A DNA stretch of 64,000 nt from Mucidula mucida (GCA_015501055.1 JADNYV010000086.1:62001-126000), one strand, 5' to 3'. Shown: positions 24,901 through 37,711, counted from the first letter of the stretch. Notes: generated by a model not told the origin, from the letters alone. Numbers and translations are program-made.

Positions 24901-27900
24901 GGCGCCGATTGTCGAGGAAACGCCAGTTGTCGAAGAGGCGGTAGTTGTCGAAGAGGCGGCAGTTGTCGAAGAGGTTCCAGTCGTCGAAGAGGCTCCAATT
25001 GTCGAAGAGGCGGCAGTTGTCGAAGAGGCGGCAGTTGTCGAAGATGCACCGTTGGTCGAAGAAGCGCCAGTTCTCGAGGCGGCGCCCCTTATCGAAGAGG
25101 CGTCAGTCGTCGAGGCACCAGTACACGAAGCGTCAACTGTTGAGGAAACTCCAGTCGTTGAGTCTGCTGTGGACGAACCTTCGCCCGTCGTCGAGGAACC
25201 CATTGAGGAGGTAGTCGTTCCAGTCGTTGCGGCTTCTGTAGAGGAAATCCCTGTTACTGTGGAGGATGAAGTCGCACCAGCCGTGGAGCAAATTGCCGAA
25301 CCTGCTGAAGCGCCCGAGGAAGCGATCGAACTCGCAGCCATTGTCGTTCCAGCAGCAGAAGAGGAAGCTTCCGTTGTTGAGCACGCCACCCCAGCCGTTG
25401 AGCCCTCGATTGCGGACGAAGCTGCAGCTGCGCCTGAAGAACACATCGAGGTAATAGTTGACGAATCGGCAGTGGAGGAACCTATCTCTGCTGTTGAGGC
25501 ACCGGCTGCTTTCCCGGAGGAGACTATCAACGAGGTCGAGGAAGTCGTTCCCGCCCCAGTTGAAGACGTCGCGCCAGAGCCTGTCGCAGTCGAGGACACC
25601 GCCCCGAGTCGATCCTAGAAGTTGAAGACGCTGCTCCAGTCAATGATGTTCAGCCAGCCGAGGAGCACGATTCAATCAACGAGGATGTGGCTCCCGCTGT
25701 CGCGGATGAAGTCATCTCACCGCCCGCTGAAACCGACGCCGTTCCCGAAATTCCTGTCGTCACTGAGCATAGCCTACCACAAGATGAAATCCTTGAGCTG
25801 GAGGATGTCATTCCGGAGGCGGCTGTTGAAGGTATGTTCCTGCATTTCTCGAACGATTTTATTTGTCCTAATTCTTTTTCAGAAGCTCAGGCTGAACCTA
25901 TAGTTGAGGAGACTGCTACTGAGGAGCCTGAAGGTATGCTTCTCCTGATATGGTTCGTATAGGTTCTGATGTGCGTTTTGTTCAGCCGAATTGTTGGAGG
26001 AGGATCAAGCTCCTGTTACCGCCGACAAACGTGGTACGTTGGTTTGCGTAAATACAGTTCTTCAATCTGACGTCACGTTTTAGCTGAATCTCCAGTGATT
26101 GAAGAGAGTCCAGCTCCTCAAGGTACATTTCATACATCTTCTACTTTGACTCGACTAAATTGGAGTATGTAGCTGAATTCCCTCTGGACGAAGAAAGTGC
26201 AGGTACGTTCATCTATCATAGTCAAGCAGCAGTGATAGTTGACGCTCGTGTTGTCTAGCTGAACCTTTGTTCGCACCCGGCGCTGAGACTATCGAGGACG
26301 AGGCTGATGAAGCGTCCGCTGTTGCAGGTATGTTGTAAATTGCATCCTACGTTCCTGTATTCATATCCTTCAGCTGAAGAAGATAATTCTCCAGCGCCCG
26401 TCCCAGAGCAAGTTTCCGCTGTCCCAACCGAGGTTGAAGCACCAGAGGCCGATAACGTCGCCGAGCTACCCGAACCGATAGCTCCTGCTGATTCCGCAGA
26501 CATTTCAGAAGACCCCATTGATGAGGTCGCTGTCAACGAAGCTGTCCCCTCCGAACCGGTAGATGAAGTCATTGAGGTTCTGTCAGTTCACGAAGAGCCC
26601 GCTGAAGACATCCCGGCGCCCGTCGCTGAAGAACCTGTTGCTGAGGTTCCTGAGGAACGTTCGTTATCCCCAGCGCCTGTCGAAGAGGTTGTCGAGGTAT
26701 CTCCGCCAGTAGCAGAGGACGAGGAGGAGGTACCTGCGCCTGCCGCCGAGGTCGTGGAGTCACCGCCAGAGGAACAGGTTTCGCCGCCTACCGATGATAT
26801 CATCCAAGCCGCGGCGCCTGTTGACGAGTCCGCTCCTTTGCCTGCTGCTGTCGAGGAACCTGAAGAGGTCACTCCTGCGTCTGCCGCTGCCGATGAAGTT
26901 GAAGAAACTGCTCCTTCGCCAACTCTTCTCGACGAAGTTGCGCCTATAGAGGAAGAGGTTCCAGCGTCGGATCAGGTTCCATCCTCTATCGAGGAACCAA
27001 CTCGCATCGAAGATGAGGAGGTTGCCGAGACTTCTGCCCATGTCGAGGACGTTGCTGCCATTTCCGAGGATGCACCAGCGCCTATTGAGGCTGCAACTCT
27101 GGAGAGTCTGGAGGTCGGTGAAGAATCGGTCCAGACCCCAGCATCCGTCGAAGAGGCCGTCGAGGGTAATGTTACCGCGCTTTCTGAAGAGCCTGTTGTT
27201 GACGAGCCAATCACCCCGATGACGCGGCGGATGTCACTACGTCGTTCGAGCAGGACGAGACTCCCGTTGTAGCGTCTGATGTTCTTGATTCCATTGAGGA
27301 GCCCGTTGGTGAGGAGTCTACAGCTGTGGATGATGCTACGGACGAAGTACAACCCACGGCTGTAGAGGCTGAGGTTCCTGTACGCGCAGAGGAGCCCGAG
27401 AGTCTGGCGGACGACGTTTTACCCAACGAAGAAGCACAGGTCCCGACCGTAGAGGCCGATGCCCCCGCACCCGTTGAGGAATCTGTATTTGAGCCTCCAA
27501 CTGTCGTTGATGCTCCAGAGGTTTCTAGTACTTCTGTGCGCTTAGAGGAGCCAGTTCAAGTCGCAACACTTATTGAAGAGGCTGCACCCATCGACGAGCC
27601 TGTCAACACAGAACCCGACTTTGAAACTGTTTCAACTGTAATGGCACCCCATGCGGAGCCTTTGCGCGAACCTTCCCCCGAGCCAGAAGCGGATGCGGCG
27701 GTAACACTGCCACCGGTGCCCGTTGTTGAAGTCGCCTCGGAATTGCCACTGGTTGAAAAGGAAGACGAGAAAGAGGATAAGGATAAGGAGGATTTGTCCC
27801 AGGCTGATACGCCTGGACCGCAAATAACACTCGACGCGGTTGTGGAGGAGGAAGCTAAGGTTCCGCCTGGTTTACCCGAGACGTCTGCCACTGGTATGTA

Positions 27901-27982
27901 TCCGTTATTCCTGTCCGATTCTCTTCATCTCACACAATGTTCCTCAGGCAACGGAAACGGCGTCTTGCACGATAACGATTAA
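21944..27982 (+). CDS. Msb1/Mug8-domain protein with long V/E/P/A-rich tail
   Basis: Ten exons are inferred: 21944-22370, 22422-22947, 22996-25831, 25883-25933, 25986-26033, 26084-26122, 26173-26202, 26259-26327, 26374-27893, 27948-27982. Residues from about 80 to 450 carry an Msb1/Mug8-type domain (ETPGIMHPHWYS, HPMPKRLTELVKAYPYG). That family is linked to Rho signalling and polarised growth in fungi and is related to RhoGAP folds. The rest, over 1,100 residues, is disordered and built of degenerate VVEEAPVVEEA-like repeats. Exons 4-8 are all multiples of three and phase 1. Two single-base losses are inferred in CCCC runs, at 25,602-25,605 and 27,214-27,217. With both restored the exon sum is divisible by three and the frame runs to TAA at 27,980. 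As written, the first break ends the protein at 25,618. Confidence 0.85.
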
Positions 27983-29208
27983 TTGATACCCTTCATGTGA
28001 TGACCATTTTCTTAATTACTCTCAAGCTTTACGTTCTACACAATCTACTTCCTACATAGTGGACGGACTCGATTCCCATTTGTGACTGCATTATTATTTC
28101 CCGACGCTAGTTATCATGCTATTCTCTGCTTTTTGGTATAATTTTCCCGAGTATTACTTTGTGTTAGTGTGTTCTGTTTGTGAGCCTTATGATACGTTAA
28201 GAATGTTACTATACATTCTTCGTTTTATTCCTCCGACAAGGTGCACGTCGTGTCGATGTTCATCGTGCTCTGCAGGCGCAGGTGCGGTCCTGATTCGTTC
28301 GCTTCTGTCGCTGTAATGATGACTCGTAGGCTGTTCTCGACGAACACGCTACTGAATGATCGCCTCCGCTATGCTACTGATCGTGGAAATATGAGCAGGA
28401 ATGGCGCTACTGAGATTGATCTCGGGCCACACCCGGCACCGCTGGCGTTTTCGGACTTCTTCTGTCTCTTATCACCCTCGGCGGACCAAATTTAAGTCGA
28501 TATCTCCTCTAGCATTCCCAGTCTGCATAACTAAGACTAAAATGCCGTGAATGATGGGCTCCAGTGTGACAATCCCGTCTTATTTCCTTCGAGGAAGGAC
28601 TCAACCAGCCTCACGGCTCGTTCTCATACGATTCTTCCATCCTGGGGATTACCAAAGTCTTCACTTGGACTGCTATCGTTTCCAACCTTCCCAATTCGTA
28701 GAGGACAACGTTGTCTCAAACAATACAATCGCTTTGACGTTTCCTTCAGCTCGTTCTGGATGTGCTTCCTGAGACACGTCCCTTGGAAGCAGGGGCGTAA
28801 ATTATGAGAGTGGGTCCCCACAAATCTTTGCCTTTGTGGGACTAGCACTTCGACTCCGAACAAGAACGCTGATGTGAATAATGCTATACATTGTGAAACA
28901 ACTTATGCTTTAGTGAGGACGGCGGTAGGCATTCGCCTACCGGTTCCGCGTGTTGAATCTGCGTCTCATAGGGACGCTCCGAAACACGTTTATTTTTTCT
29001 GGAAGAGTGACAGAGCGAAGAGGATGACCGTACCGCCCTCAAGTGAAGATCCGCGCCCGTATGAAATCCAGTCCCCACATACTTGAACTACTGTTATATT
29101 TGGAAAGGTAAGCCTTGCCCGCGGCAGAAACACGTTGTCGGTTCAAGACAAATCAATCAAACTATCCGATCTCTGGCGACTCCGAGTGGTGAGGGAACAG
29201 AATCCGAA
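27983..29208. other. intergenic region
   Basis: About 1.2 kb between the Msb1-domain gene and the minus-strand family gene. Overlapping short frames at 28,547-28,863 on both strands have no recognisable motif. Nothing else was seen. Confidence 0.45.
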
Positions 29209-30690
29209 CTAGGATGCTCCTGGCGTATGGAGATGAAGCCACGCCAATTGAGGAGGCGAATTTTGTCCCAACGGCTGAGCTTTACCGCAGTTTTGTCCTT
29301 CAAGCATGCGCGACCGGCTACGGATCGGGAATTTTGAATGGTATACATCGTGAGCGTACGCACCTTTGTCAACGACAATGACATAACGAGCGATCATTCT
29401 TCGCGCTAGACTAGCGTCGCTCGGGAGGAACTTCTCATCCTGAGGAAATTAGTAGGCTAGGGCAAGTACCGAGGTCATTACAGCGTACCTTCCGGAGGAC
29501 CGACATAATCTCTTCGTCGTGAACAACAGCAGTAGTCACACGTGCATTCTGCAAGTCGTTAGGGTCAGATTTGTAAGGTCATGAGAAGGAGTACCGATGA
29601 ATGGATTAGATTGCTAATGGCAGCGCACGGATGATAAGGCTACAGTGAAAGTTAGACTGAAGCCTTGTGTAGAAGCAAGCGATGTACCGGTGTGTAGCTA
29701 TCATGTATGGGCCACGTTCTCATAGGCGGTCGCAAAAATCTGGGAAGAGAGTGCCAGATAGATTGGCGTAGACTTCGCGGTTCACGCATATCGTTATAAA
29801 CAGATGATTTCAAGGAGATATAGAATGCCTGGAAAGCGACACAAGCTGGCTCGTTTTCTAATCGTGAAGCAGTATCTGGTCGAGCACTTTGAAAACAAGG
29901 AGCAGCAGACGGTGGTGTCGTTTCTGATAGGCAATCCTCAATCATTGGCAGCATTTTTGCGACGCCGCCTTCGACTTTGGGTACAAGGAGCGTCTTAGTG
30001 ATACGTGGGCTCGCTGCTCCACACGATAATAGGCCGGTCACCCAGTACGAGGTCTTGTGGCATCCAGTAACAACGCTCAAGTCACCATTCTGGAGCTCCA
30101 AGCCGTCGACGTTCATTACTTGGTAGTAGAAAGCGGCTCCGTGCATCATGGCCATGCGTTGGAGTTTCGCTCTCCCGGATGACGTGCACTGTTGGTATGA
30201 ACCGCCGAAGGGCAGGGCACAGAAAGCGCCTTCCAGGCATTAGTGGAGAATTTTGCTTTCCAGTGGTCTTGATCGCTATCTGGAACATTACAAAGGGGGT
30301 GCAAAGACTGAAGGAAGTGACTCACTCGGCGGGAGGTATGGGTTGTACCCTGAAGTCTGCGGTAGGACTTGCCGCATTACCAATGACGGTAGGATTTGGG
30401 AACCGCGAAGGATCGATGCAGTCGATCCCCGGCTCTAGGAAACACGGTTCAAAGTCTTTTGGCAGCTGCTGCCAGTTTCGTGGGTCATCGGCATCTCTTG
30501 TGACATTGATACCGACGTACTCGATGGCCCCGGAATCGCTACGAAGCATAACGTCGCCAATGTGGACTCCTTGTACGAGCCAGATGGGACAGTCATGACT
30601 TTGCATGCCGTCCGCCAGAATTGGAGGGTAACCCCGAACCTTTGAATAGAAGCGGCGCGTATAATCATCTTGGAACAGTTTCGTAGTCAT
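29209..30690 (-). pseudogene. unnamed Agaricomycete family gene, copy 2 (frameshifted)
   Basis: Exon 1 is 30,690-30,326 (MTTKLFQDDYTRRFYSKVRG, VHIGDVMLRSD, YVGINVTRDA). The intron begins GTGAGT. Exon 2 starts near 30,275 (DQDHWKAKFST) and needs a one-base shift at about 30,215 to continue as AFCALPFGGSYQQC, then NGDLSVVTGC and the rest to about 29,690. Small 3' exons hold HPCAAISNLIH (near 29,620), VTTAVVHDEEIMSVLRK (near 29,520) and DEKFLPSDASLARRM (near 29,430). The order GDV block, NGxL-VTGC block, HPxxAI block, HDEE block, PSDxxLxRR is one I remember from unnamed proteins expanded in mushroom fungi; no function is known to me. The frameshift probably disables it, unless it is a sequence error. 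Confidence 0.75.
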
Positions 30691-31168
30691 AACTGGGTGA
30701 GGAGGCGGGGGGTTAGCAAGAAATGATGCAAAGGCTCGTCCTATCGTCTAGAGCCCTTGTCCCGTTGATGGTATAAGGAAGACAACAATCTTACAGCAGT
30801 AACAATAAGGTGCAGGGACACGACTTCGTGTATCACTTTTACCTCGGTCTCGGCAGGCTTTTGTGTTGTGAAACCATCACCTTTTTCATGAATTCAGTTC
30901 GACGCGTTCTTTCATTGCCCATGAAATGATCGATACTAGCATTCGAATCAATTCGGATGTGACGTGGCACACAACTGTGAAGTAGGATCATTCGTCTTCC
31001 TGGCGAATGGATAGGAATCCACGCCGATTTAGCAGACGTATTTTTGCCCAGCGGCCGAGTTTTACGTCGCTCTTAGCCTGTAGAACTGCGCCACCGGCTG
31101 CAGACACTCAGACGTTAGTCATGTGTATAGTAGCTTCGGCCGCACCTTTGTGTACACTGATGACATAT
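30318..31168. repeat. partner of the inverted duplication at 1-850
   Basis: Reverse-complement copy of 1-850. It spans exon 1 of copy 2, the spacer, and the 3' end of copy 3. Here both flanking genes continue beyond the repeat, so this is probably the source copy. Confidence 0.93.
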
Positions 31169-32482
31169 CTAGTAACCATTCTTCGCGCCAACTCGGCATC
31201 GCTTGGAAGAAGAACTTCGTCCTGGGCGACTAGTCAATAGAAGATTTAGAAAGAAAGAGATATGGACAGACATTCTGAAGGAGAGAAAGAATGTCGTTGT
31301 CGTGGATAACAGCGGTCTTCACTTGTCTACTCTGTATGGTCGTTGTTATTGGCGTTTAGACGACAATGCACAGCTTCCCGAAGAGTGAACCAGATCGTTG
31401 ACAGCGGCACAAGGATGGAACGGCTGTCGAGGAATTCAGGATCAGTGTACTGTGAACCGTAAACGGCTAAATTACGGGTTTTGATTCGTCAAAAACAGCC
31501 CAAGACCATGTCGGCGGTCGGAGAACTCTAGGAAGGGCATGCCAGATTGATTGTCGGATGCCCCTGGGGTCCCACATATCGTTGTAGATGGACGGCTTCA
31601 GGGAAATATGAAAACCGCGTAATGCAATACAACTTGGTTGGTTTTTCAGCCTTGAAGCTGTATTGGGTCGCCCGCTTTGAAAATACGGGGCAAATGACAG
31701 TGGAGCACTCTCGGAGGGACAGTCCTCAACCATCTTAATTCTCTCCGTGACGTCACCCACGATTTTAGGCACGGTAAGTATCTTCGTGAAGCATGGGTTC
31801 TGGTCTTTCGTTTCGAACAGTCCCAAGACAAAATAGGCCGTCTTTTCGCATCCGGTAATCAATGTGAGGTCCCCATTTTGCAGCTCTAAACTGTCAAGGT
31901 GCATAACATGGTAGTACCAGGTTGCTCCATGTGTCATTGCGAGCCGTCGAAGCTTCGCCAAACCCGACAATGTGCATTCCTGGGCTGAGCCGCCTAGAGG
32001 AAGCGCGCAAAATGCGCCATGCGAGGCGCACGTCGAGAATTTGACTCTCTCGTGGTCGTCGTCCCTATTTGTTACATTAGAATTTGATAGCAAAAGTGGG
32101 AGAAGATGTGCCACTCAGTCGGAGCCATAGGGCGCACTTTGAACTCGTCTATAGGACCTGTTGTCGCTCCAAGGATAGTTGGACTTGGAAATTGGTTGAG
32201 GTTGACGGTGTAGTCTATACCTAGCTCCAAAGGACACGGCTTGTAGTCCTTTGGTAAACGCTGCCAATTTTGGGGATCATCGGCGTCTTTGGTGACGTTG
32301 ATTCCGACATAGAGAAGGGCGCCGGAGAGATCCAGAAGGACTAAGTCGCCAATTTGAGCGCCCTCCAGCGGCCAAGTAGGACTAGGATGTGGCTGCAAAG
32401 TCTCCGGATCGAGTGGAGGGTAGCCACGAGCCTTTGAGTAGAAAAGGTGCGTGTACTTGTCTTAAAAGGGTTTCGTGATCAT
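31108..32482 (-). pseudogene. unnamed Agaricomycete family gene, copy 3 (early stop, weak donor)
   Basis: Same exon plan as copy 2. Exon 1 starts at ATG 32,482 (MITKPF), but codon 7 is TAA where copies 1 and 2 have CAA; the frame then continues (RGYPPLDPETLQPHP, GAQIGDLVLLDLSGALLYVG). The main exon (about 32,060-31,480) has HERVKFSTCASHGAFCALPL and NGDLTLITGCEKTAYF. Small 3' exons hold PFHPCAAVNDLVHSS, TAVIHDNDILSLLQN and DEVLLPSDAELARRMV, with TGA at 31,108-31,110. The donor after the HPCAAV exon reads GGAAGC instead of GT. An internal Met could bypass the early stop, but the donor change also argues for decay. It lies tandem to copy 2, same strand. Confidence 0.75.
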
Positions 32483-32733
32483 GTTTGGAGGGGCTGGAAG
32501 CAGGAGTCAAAAAAGAGGAGGCTCTGCCTTGTTTGCTCTCCGACGCTGGGACATTGACAAAGGAAGGACAAGGGAATCAGACGAGCCACAAAAATGTTGT
32601 ACCTTGGTCCCATCACATGTCTGGTCGCGTATCAAATAGCCGTGCCAAGTTTGCCATTCGCATGTAGTACCATGTACTTAGAATTGTCGCAAAACGGAGA
32701 CCCGAGTCTATATAGTACAAGATATATTTTGGT

Positions 32734-33403
32734 CTAGCTCATCATAACCTGGTAGTGTTTCCTTCTGTCGACATCCATTTTCAGTTGCAGACCCTCCTCT
32801 CTATAAGGCTGTAGCTCTTCAGTAATGCGAGCCGCCTTCTGCATCCAAGAGTGAGCTTTTTCAAGCATGAGGCGATTTTCCTCCCCGGATTCTCCATACC
32901 TCCTCCCTTGTCGCCTATCACCAAAGCAGCCCATGTCTGACCACATTAAGTATACGCAGGATAGTGATGTGTCCTCCCATTGGTCCTTTACCACTGCGAC
33001 AATGGATAGATCGAATGAAAAATCCCCATGAAGACGTACAGTTTGTAGGGCTGGGGCAGCGATGGCATATCCAGCCTCGACACATAGACCTCGTATAACA
33101 TCATTGTCTAAACCCGCCTCAATTTTGGTCATTCGAACGATCTCCAGACTTGGCGTTGTTCGAAAGAGCTCAACCACGTCCTGAGACGCAACACTTGAAA
33201 AATCGAACATCAACAATACGAGGGGGCTCTTAGAGCGCTGCAGGCAAAGGAGCATTTCATAAAATGTCTCCGATCCATCAGGGAGATACACGGGCTGCCA
33301 ATCGGTAGATTTTGTCGCAGTGTAGGTATGCGGACTCGGCTAGCCGCGCAGACATGATAGTGGTCTTCAGACAAGGTGTACATTCGGAGCCTGTATACCT
33401 ATA
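32734..33403 (-). pseudogene. 3' half of F-box/LRR gene, split off by hAT insertion
   Basis: The frame from 33,291 to 32,734 reads ETFYEMLLCLQRSKSPLVLL, PSLEIVRMTKIEAGLDND, APALQTVRLHGDFSFDLS and ends with LQPYREEGLQLKMDVD. It matches the C-terminal third of the intact family member at 51,667-53,504. It has no start and no F-box. The 5' half lies in the same orientation at 37,739-38,952, on the far side of a hAT transposon. A direct repeat, TGTA(T)ACCTATA, flanks the element on both sides. Confidence 0.85.
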
Positions 33404-33430
33404 TAGTGAGTAGCAGGGGTAGGGTAGGGG
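33404..33430. repeat. hAT left terminal inverted repeat
   Basis: Begins TAGTGAGTAGCAGGGG and pairs with the right end at 37,712-37,738, allowing for a few differences. Confidence 0.85.
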
Positions 33431-33691
33431 TGTCTCCCAGTGAACCCGCACCCTACCCCATGTCATACCCGTACCCTCAACAAGGGTACGGGTTGCAGGC
33501 CGGGTTGGCCCCGGGTCATCGGCGGGTCACGGGTCATTCACGGGTCACGGGTATCCGCCACCCGCCTTCGTGCGCGTCGCTCACCAGAGGCTGATACGGG
33601 GTGTTGACTTGAAATCTGATGCATAGCTAAGCTCAAGCGACAGAAGTGCAGTGTGTATAGCGCTCAAACGAGCCTAGTACAGCAATAGTAT

Positions 33692-36600
33692 CTATATGTC
33701 CTTGTAAATAGTATCAAAGTCTACGGGCATCATAATATCTTCATCCTCGTCGGCACCTATCTCCTCTTTGACTACAGGCGTCCTGGTGACTGCGGAGATG
33801 TCGCTGTCGTGTACCAACCCGTCACGACTCCAAGATCCTAGGCACACTAACGCGCGTGCAGTCTGAGCCGAAAGACGGTTGCGGATATGAGATATTAGGA
33901 TACGAGCTTGACTAAACAAGCGCTCGACCCCGACGGAAGTAGCTGTAGATCAGGCCAACAATCAGAAAAGAGAGAATGAGAGGAAATGATAACGCACGAG
34001 GGATTGACAGATAGTCCAGGGCCATCCGCGAGAGAACCGGATACTTCGTGCAATTCTTGTGCCACCAACCCAGAACATCCTTCACATTCTCCCGCTCTGA
34101 AGCGAGGTATCGCTCCAGCTCATTTGAGGGATTGGTTAGCGGAGCACGTGCTGTTGGTGCATCGTCGTCGTCGTCGTCGGAGAATATGTTCGAGGTTGAT
34201 TTCTTGGAGCTCGAGGCCTGTGAAGTGAATCCGTGAGTGGTGAGTCAAATCATCCCCGAGGAGATATCAATGGAGACGTACCTTGGCTGGTGCAGCTGCT
34301 GGCCCCTGCGACGCTACATCTCGACTAGCCTCGAAAGCGGAAACGTACTGGTTGAAGACACGCCGAATGAGATTGTTTGCCTCGGTCTTCCACTCCTCAG
34401 GCCAATCGTGATCATCGAAGTACCCGGTCTTGTGCTTTGGGTGAAGGACTGGAGAAGATGTAAGTGAGATGAGTGAATGATGAAATGAAACGTACTGAGA
34501 GCGATGCGATACAACTCTGAGTCGTCGGTGAGATAGTAGTACTTATTTAAGGTATCCTTTGCAACAAGAAGGGCAGCCTGCATAGGCCCCGCAAGAACAA
34601 CGTCTGGCTCGTCCCCGCGCTTCTTGATGACCGCGGTCGCAAGCATAGCATCAAGCTTATCCATTGCAGGAATCACGGTTGCCAGGTTAGCGTCAGCGCG
34701 GGAAAAGTATGTTGTCGCATCTTTGAAAGCCTGAGTAGCCAAGTCAACAATGAGATGCGTAGCAGAAAGAAAAGATAAGAGACATACTCCAAGAACCTCG
34801 CACAAGTTCTCGATAGCTGTCCATTCGCCGGCGGTCATCGCATATTGAAGGAGGGTGTCCTCGCCAGTAATCTCCCTGATAGCCTTCTTGTACTTACGAG
34901 CTATCATGAGCATGTCATATGTTGAGTTCCAGCGCGTCGAAACATCGCGTGGCAAAATCTTGGCGTCCAGCTGCAGCTCGGCAACGATGGCCTTCCAGCG
35001 AGGGAGCAGGATAGTAGACGAGTTGATTATCTTGAAGGATATAGTACGGACCTGAGAAGAATGAGCGCCGGTGACAGCGTGAGAGTAAACACGCACCTTT
35101 CGCAACGCCGAAGCAATTATCTTGGTATCAGCCAGGAACTTCGCTTTGGCATCCTCCGTCATGGTCGCAAATGCGTCGTAAATATCGTTGGGGTCGTCCT
35201 GGTCCGCGTTGCCTGCTTCCAGCTCCGCCAATTGGGCCAAGAGGTCCTCCATCTCGAACGCATCAGCCGTACCTACTGCTGCCGCCGTTGCAGCCTCCTC
35301 ATCGGCATCATTATCGTCACTCTTCTTCTTCTTCGCCGGCTGGTTAAATAAACGAAGAAGACTTTTGGCGACCAAATTCACGACGTGTGCGAAACAGCGA
35401 GTACGGGCGCGGGGACCACCAAAGCCAGGTAGACCATCAACGAGCCGAACCATCATGACATCGTTGGGGGAGGCGTTGTCCGAGGTAATGCTCAAAATCT
35501 ATCACGACTCCGTTGTAGCTCATGAATTGGATCAAACCAGCCGACTCACCTTTCCATCAAGACCGAACTCCTCGACGACTGCCTTAGTGAGGATAGCGAG
35601 GGCTTCACCGGAGTGTGACTGCCAGAGATCAGTGAAGATAGGCATTGATGAGACAAGGTACGTACCTCAGCCAGCTCTCGAAAATCCAGGACGGTACTCA
35701 TGCGCTCTCCGTCCTCCTCCCAGTGAACGGTATACGCGACGAATGCTTTGTGATTTGGTGATGTCCAGGCATCAAGAGCGAGATGAAAGCGACAACCGAG
35801 GCTCTGATACGTGTGAGTCAAATGCTTGTCACCATAGTTGGAACTAACCTGGAACTTCTTGGCTAGACGGCGACGCGTCTTCGCAAATAAAGTCTTGGTG
35901 TCCCGCGATACGGTAGTGGGATGCGGGATATAAGTCGAGGGGCGGCCGGTCTTCATAAGCTTGTGGAACGCACGGTCGGCGACAATTTTGAAGGGCCTAT
36001 AGTTTTCCGCACACCAACGGGCGCATTCGGCACTGCGACATGGTGAGTTGCATACTCAACAAAGCGTTGCTGGACTGACCGTGTCTCAGCATTGCTCAAT
36101 GGCATTGTCGCGTAGATCTCTTTACCCTTGGCGGCCATTCGCTTGAAAAGGCCAGTGAGTACACCCTGCTTTTGTTTACCGACCTTGTTCACGAGCTCCC
36201 GTGTTGCTTGTAGATTGTTCGTCTCCTTCGCCGCCTTAACCGCCTCATGTCCATAACACGCCTCGGCATGAACACGAAGGGCACTCGTCGAAGACTTGTC
36301 CTGAGTCGTCATGTTGCGACCAACCCAGGAATCGCAGAGGCAGCATTGAAACATTTCGTGAGGTACGTGTTTGCCGCGCTCGGTATCCTTGTGTTTGATT
36401 TTGCACTCGGGTTTGAAGAAGCCATACATGGGCGAGTTTCGAGCCGGAGCTTTCTTTTTGGCTAGGTAGGTCTTAGTCTATGAGTCTGCACCGAGCGAGG
36501 CAACTTACATGACATCTCAGTATCACTGACATCGTCGGCAATGTTCGCCACCTTGGGAACCGAGGAGATGTCGACCGAGGCCGAAGCGGTAGTCTTGGGC

Positions 36601-37448
36601 TTCTTTTTGGGGCGCTGATTCGAGCTACGGGCTGGCGATTTCTTCCGGCTGGTCTTGGATGTGGACGGGGCAGACCGTTCTTGCTCAGAGACTGATATGT
36701 CCCATGGGTGAGCGAGAAAACTGATATGATTGAGCAGGTACATACCCTTTTCGGTGGGCTTGGATGCTCGCCCCGAGCGGCGGCGCAGTGGCTCTGGTGA
36801 GGAAGACGGGGTGCGTTTTTTTGCTGTGAGTGATGATCAGCTAACATGTACAATGACTAGATGAGCAGAGCACTCACATTTGCCCTTATCTTTAGGGCTA
36901 GACCGTCGAGCTCCACCTCTTTTCTGAACAGGCGACGGCTTACCCCGACGACCACGAACTGGCTCTTCCTGAGGAGACGCATCAGCATTGTCATCGGGAG
37001 GCAATATCTCAACATTGCTCTCGGAATCGGAGTCGACCACTGTGTGGCTGGGTCCTGCAGTAGAGCGGCGCGGTGAGTCGGAGTCATTGTCCTCGGGATC
37101 GTGCGGCTCAGTGCCGGTGAAGAAGAAGGAGCCTCCGTTGGAGATCAGCAAGACATGGTGAGTAGAGTAATGTTTCACTCACTAGCGCCGGAAGACGTTG
37201 ACCTCAATGAAGGAGCCAGATGATCATGGGTGTCTGAGGAACGACGAGAGCGACGAGAGGAGACAATTGGAGGCGAACGGGAGCGGGAGCGGGAGAGGGA
37301 TTTGCGCAAGAAACTCAAGGTTCTCTGTGCTCCGTTTTTTAGCCCCTCTTTGGCCCGGGATGCTGACTGAGATAGCTTTGACGAAGCTGAGCCCGTAGGG
37401 GAAGCCTCAGCGCGACGCTTTCGAGGATTCTCACCGTCAAAGGTCATA
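33692..37448 (-). CDS. hAT transposase with BED-type zinc finger
   Basis: The likely start is ATG 37,448 (MTFDGENPRKRRAEASPTG). A Ser/Arg- and basic-rich leader (KSLSRSRSRSPP) looks like a nuclear localisation region. A BED-like zinc finger follows at about 36,350-36,250 (FQCCLCDSW..HAEAC). The RNase-H-like catalytic core shows LALDAWTSPNHKAFVAYTVHW, SDNASPNDVM, RTRCFAHVVNLVAK and DVSTRWNSTYDML. The hAT dimerisation end is spread over two exons, ..YLSIP and ATSVGVERLFSQARILISHI (33,920-33,830), ending NRLSAQTARALVCLGSW. Introns near 34,480-34,440 and 33,993-33,935 splice in frame. I found no stop or shift, so it may be functional. It would cut and paste the element. Confidence 0.85.
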
Positions 37449-37711
37449 GAGGACAAGAAGAGGTGGCAGACTAGCGCCAGAGGCCAAGATGGGATGGATG
37501 CCAACAACGATCCTTAGATGTAGTCGTAGCCCTGTGACAAACTTTTAGATGTATTATTGGAATCAACGGAAGCTAACTATAATCGAGAAACTGGCCAGTA
37601 CGTGCCGCCACAGTGTGATCGCGGGTTTGAGAGGGTAACCCGGGTGATCAACGGGTGAGCGGTCCGACACCCGCACCCGGCCCCATATGTACCCGACCCC
37701 AACCCGCACCG

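Noticed and set aside
23269..25599. 776-codon minus-strand open frame, Ser/Thr/Ala/Gly-rich
   Set aside because: It is the mirror of the V/E/P/A-rich coding repeats; composition explains the lack of stops.
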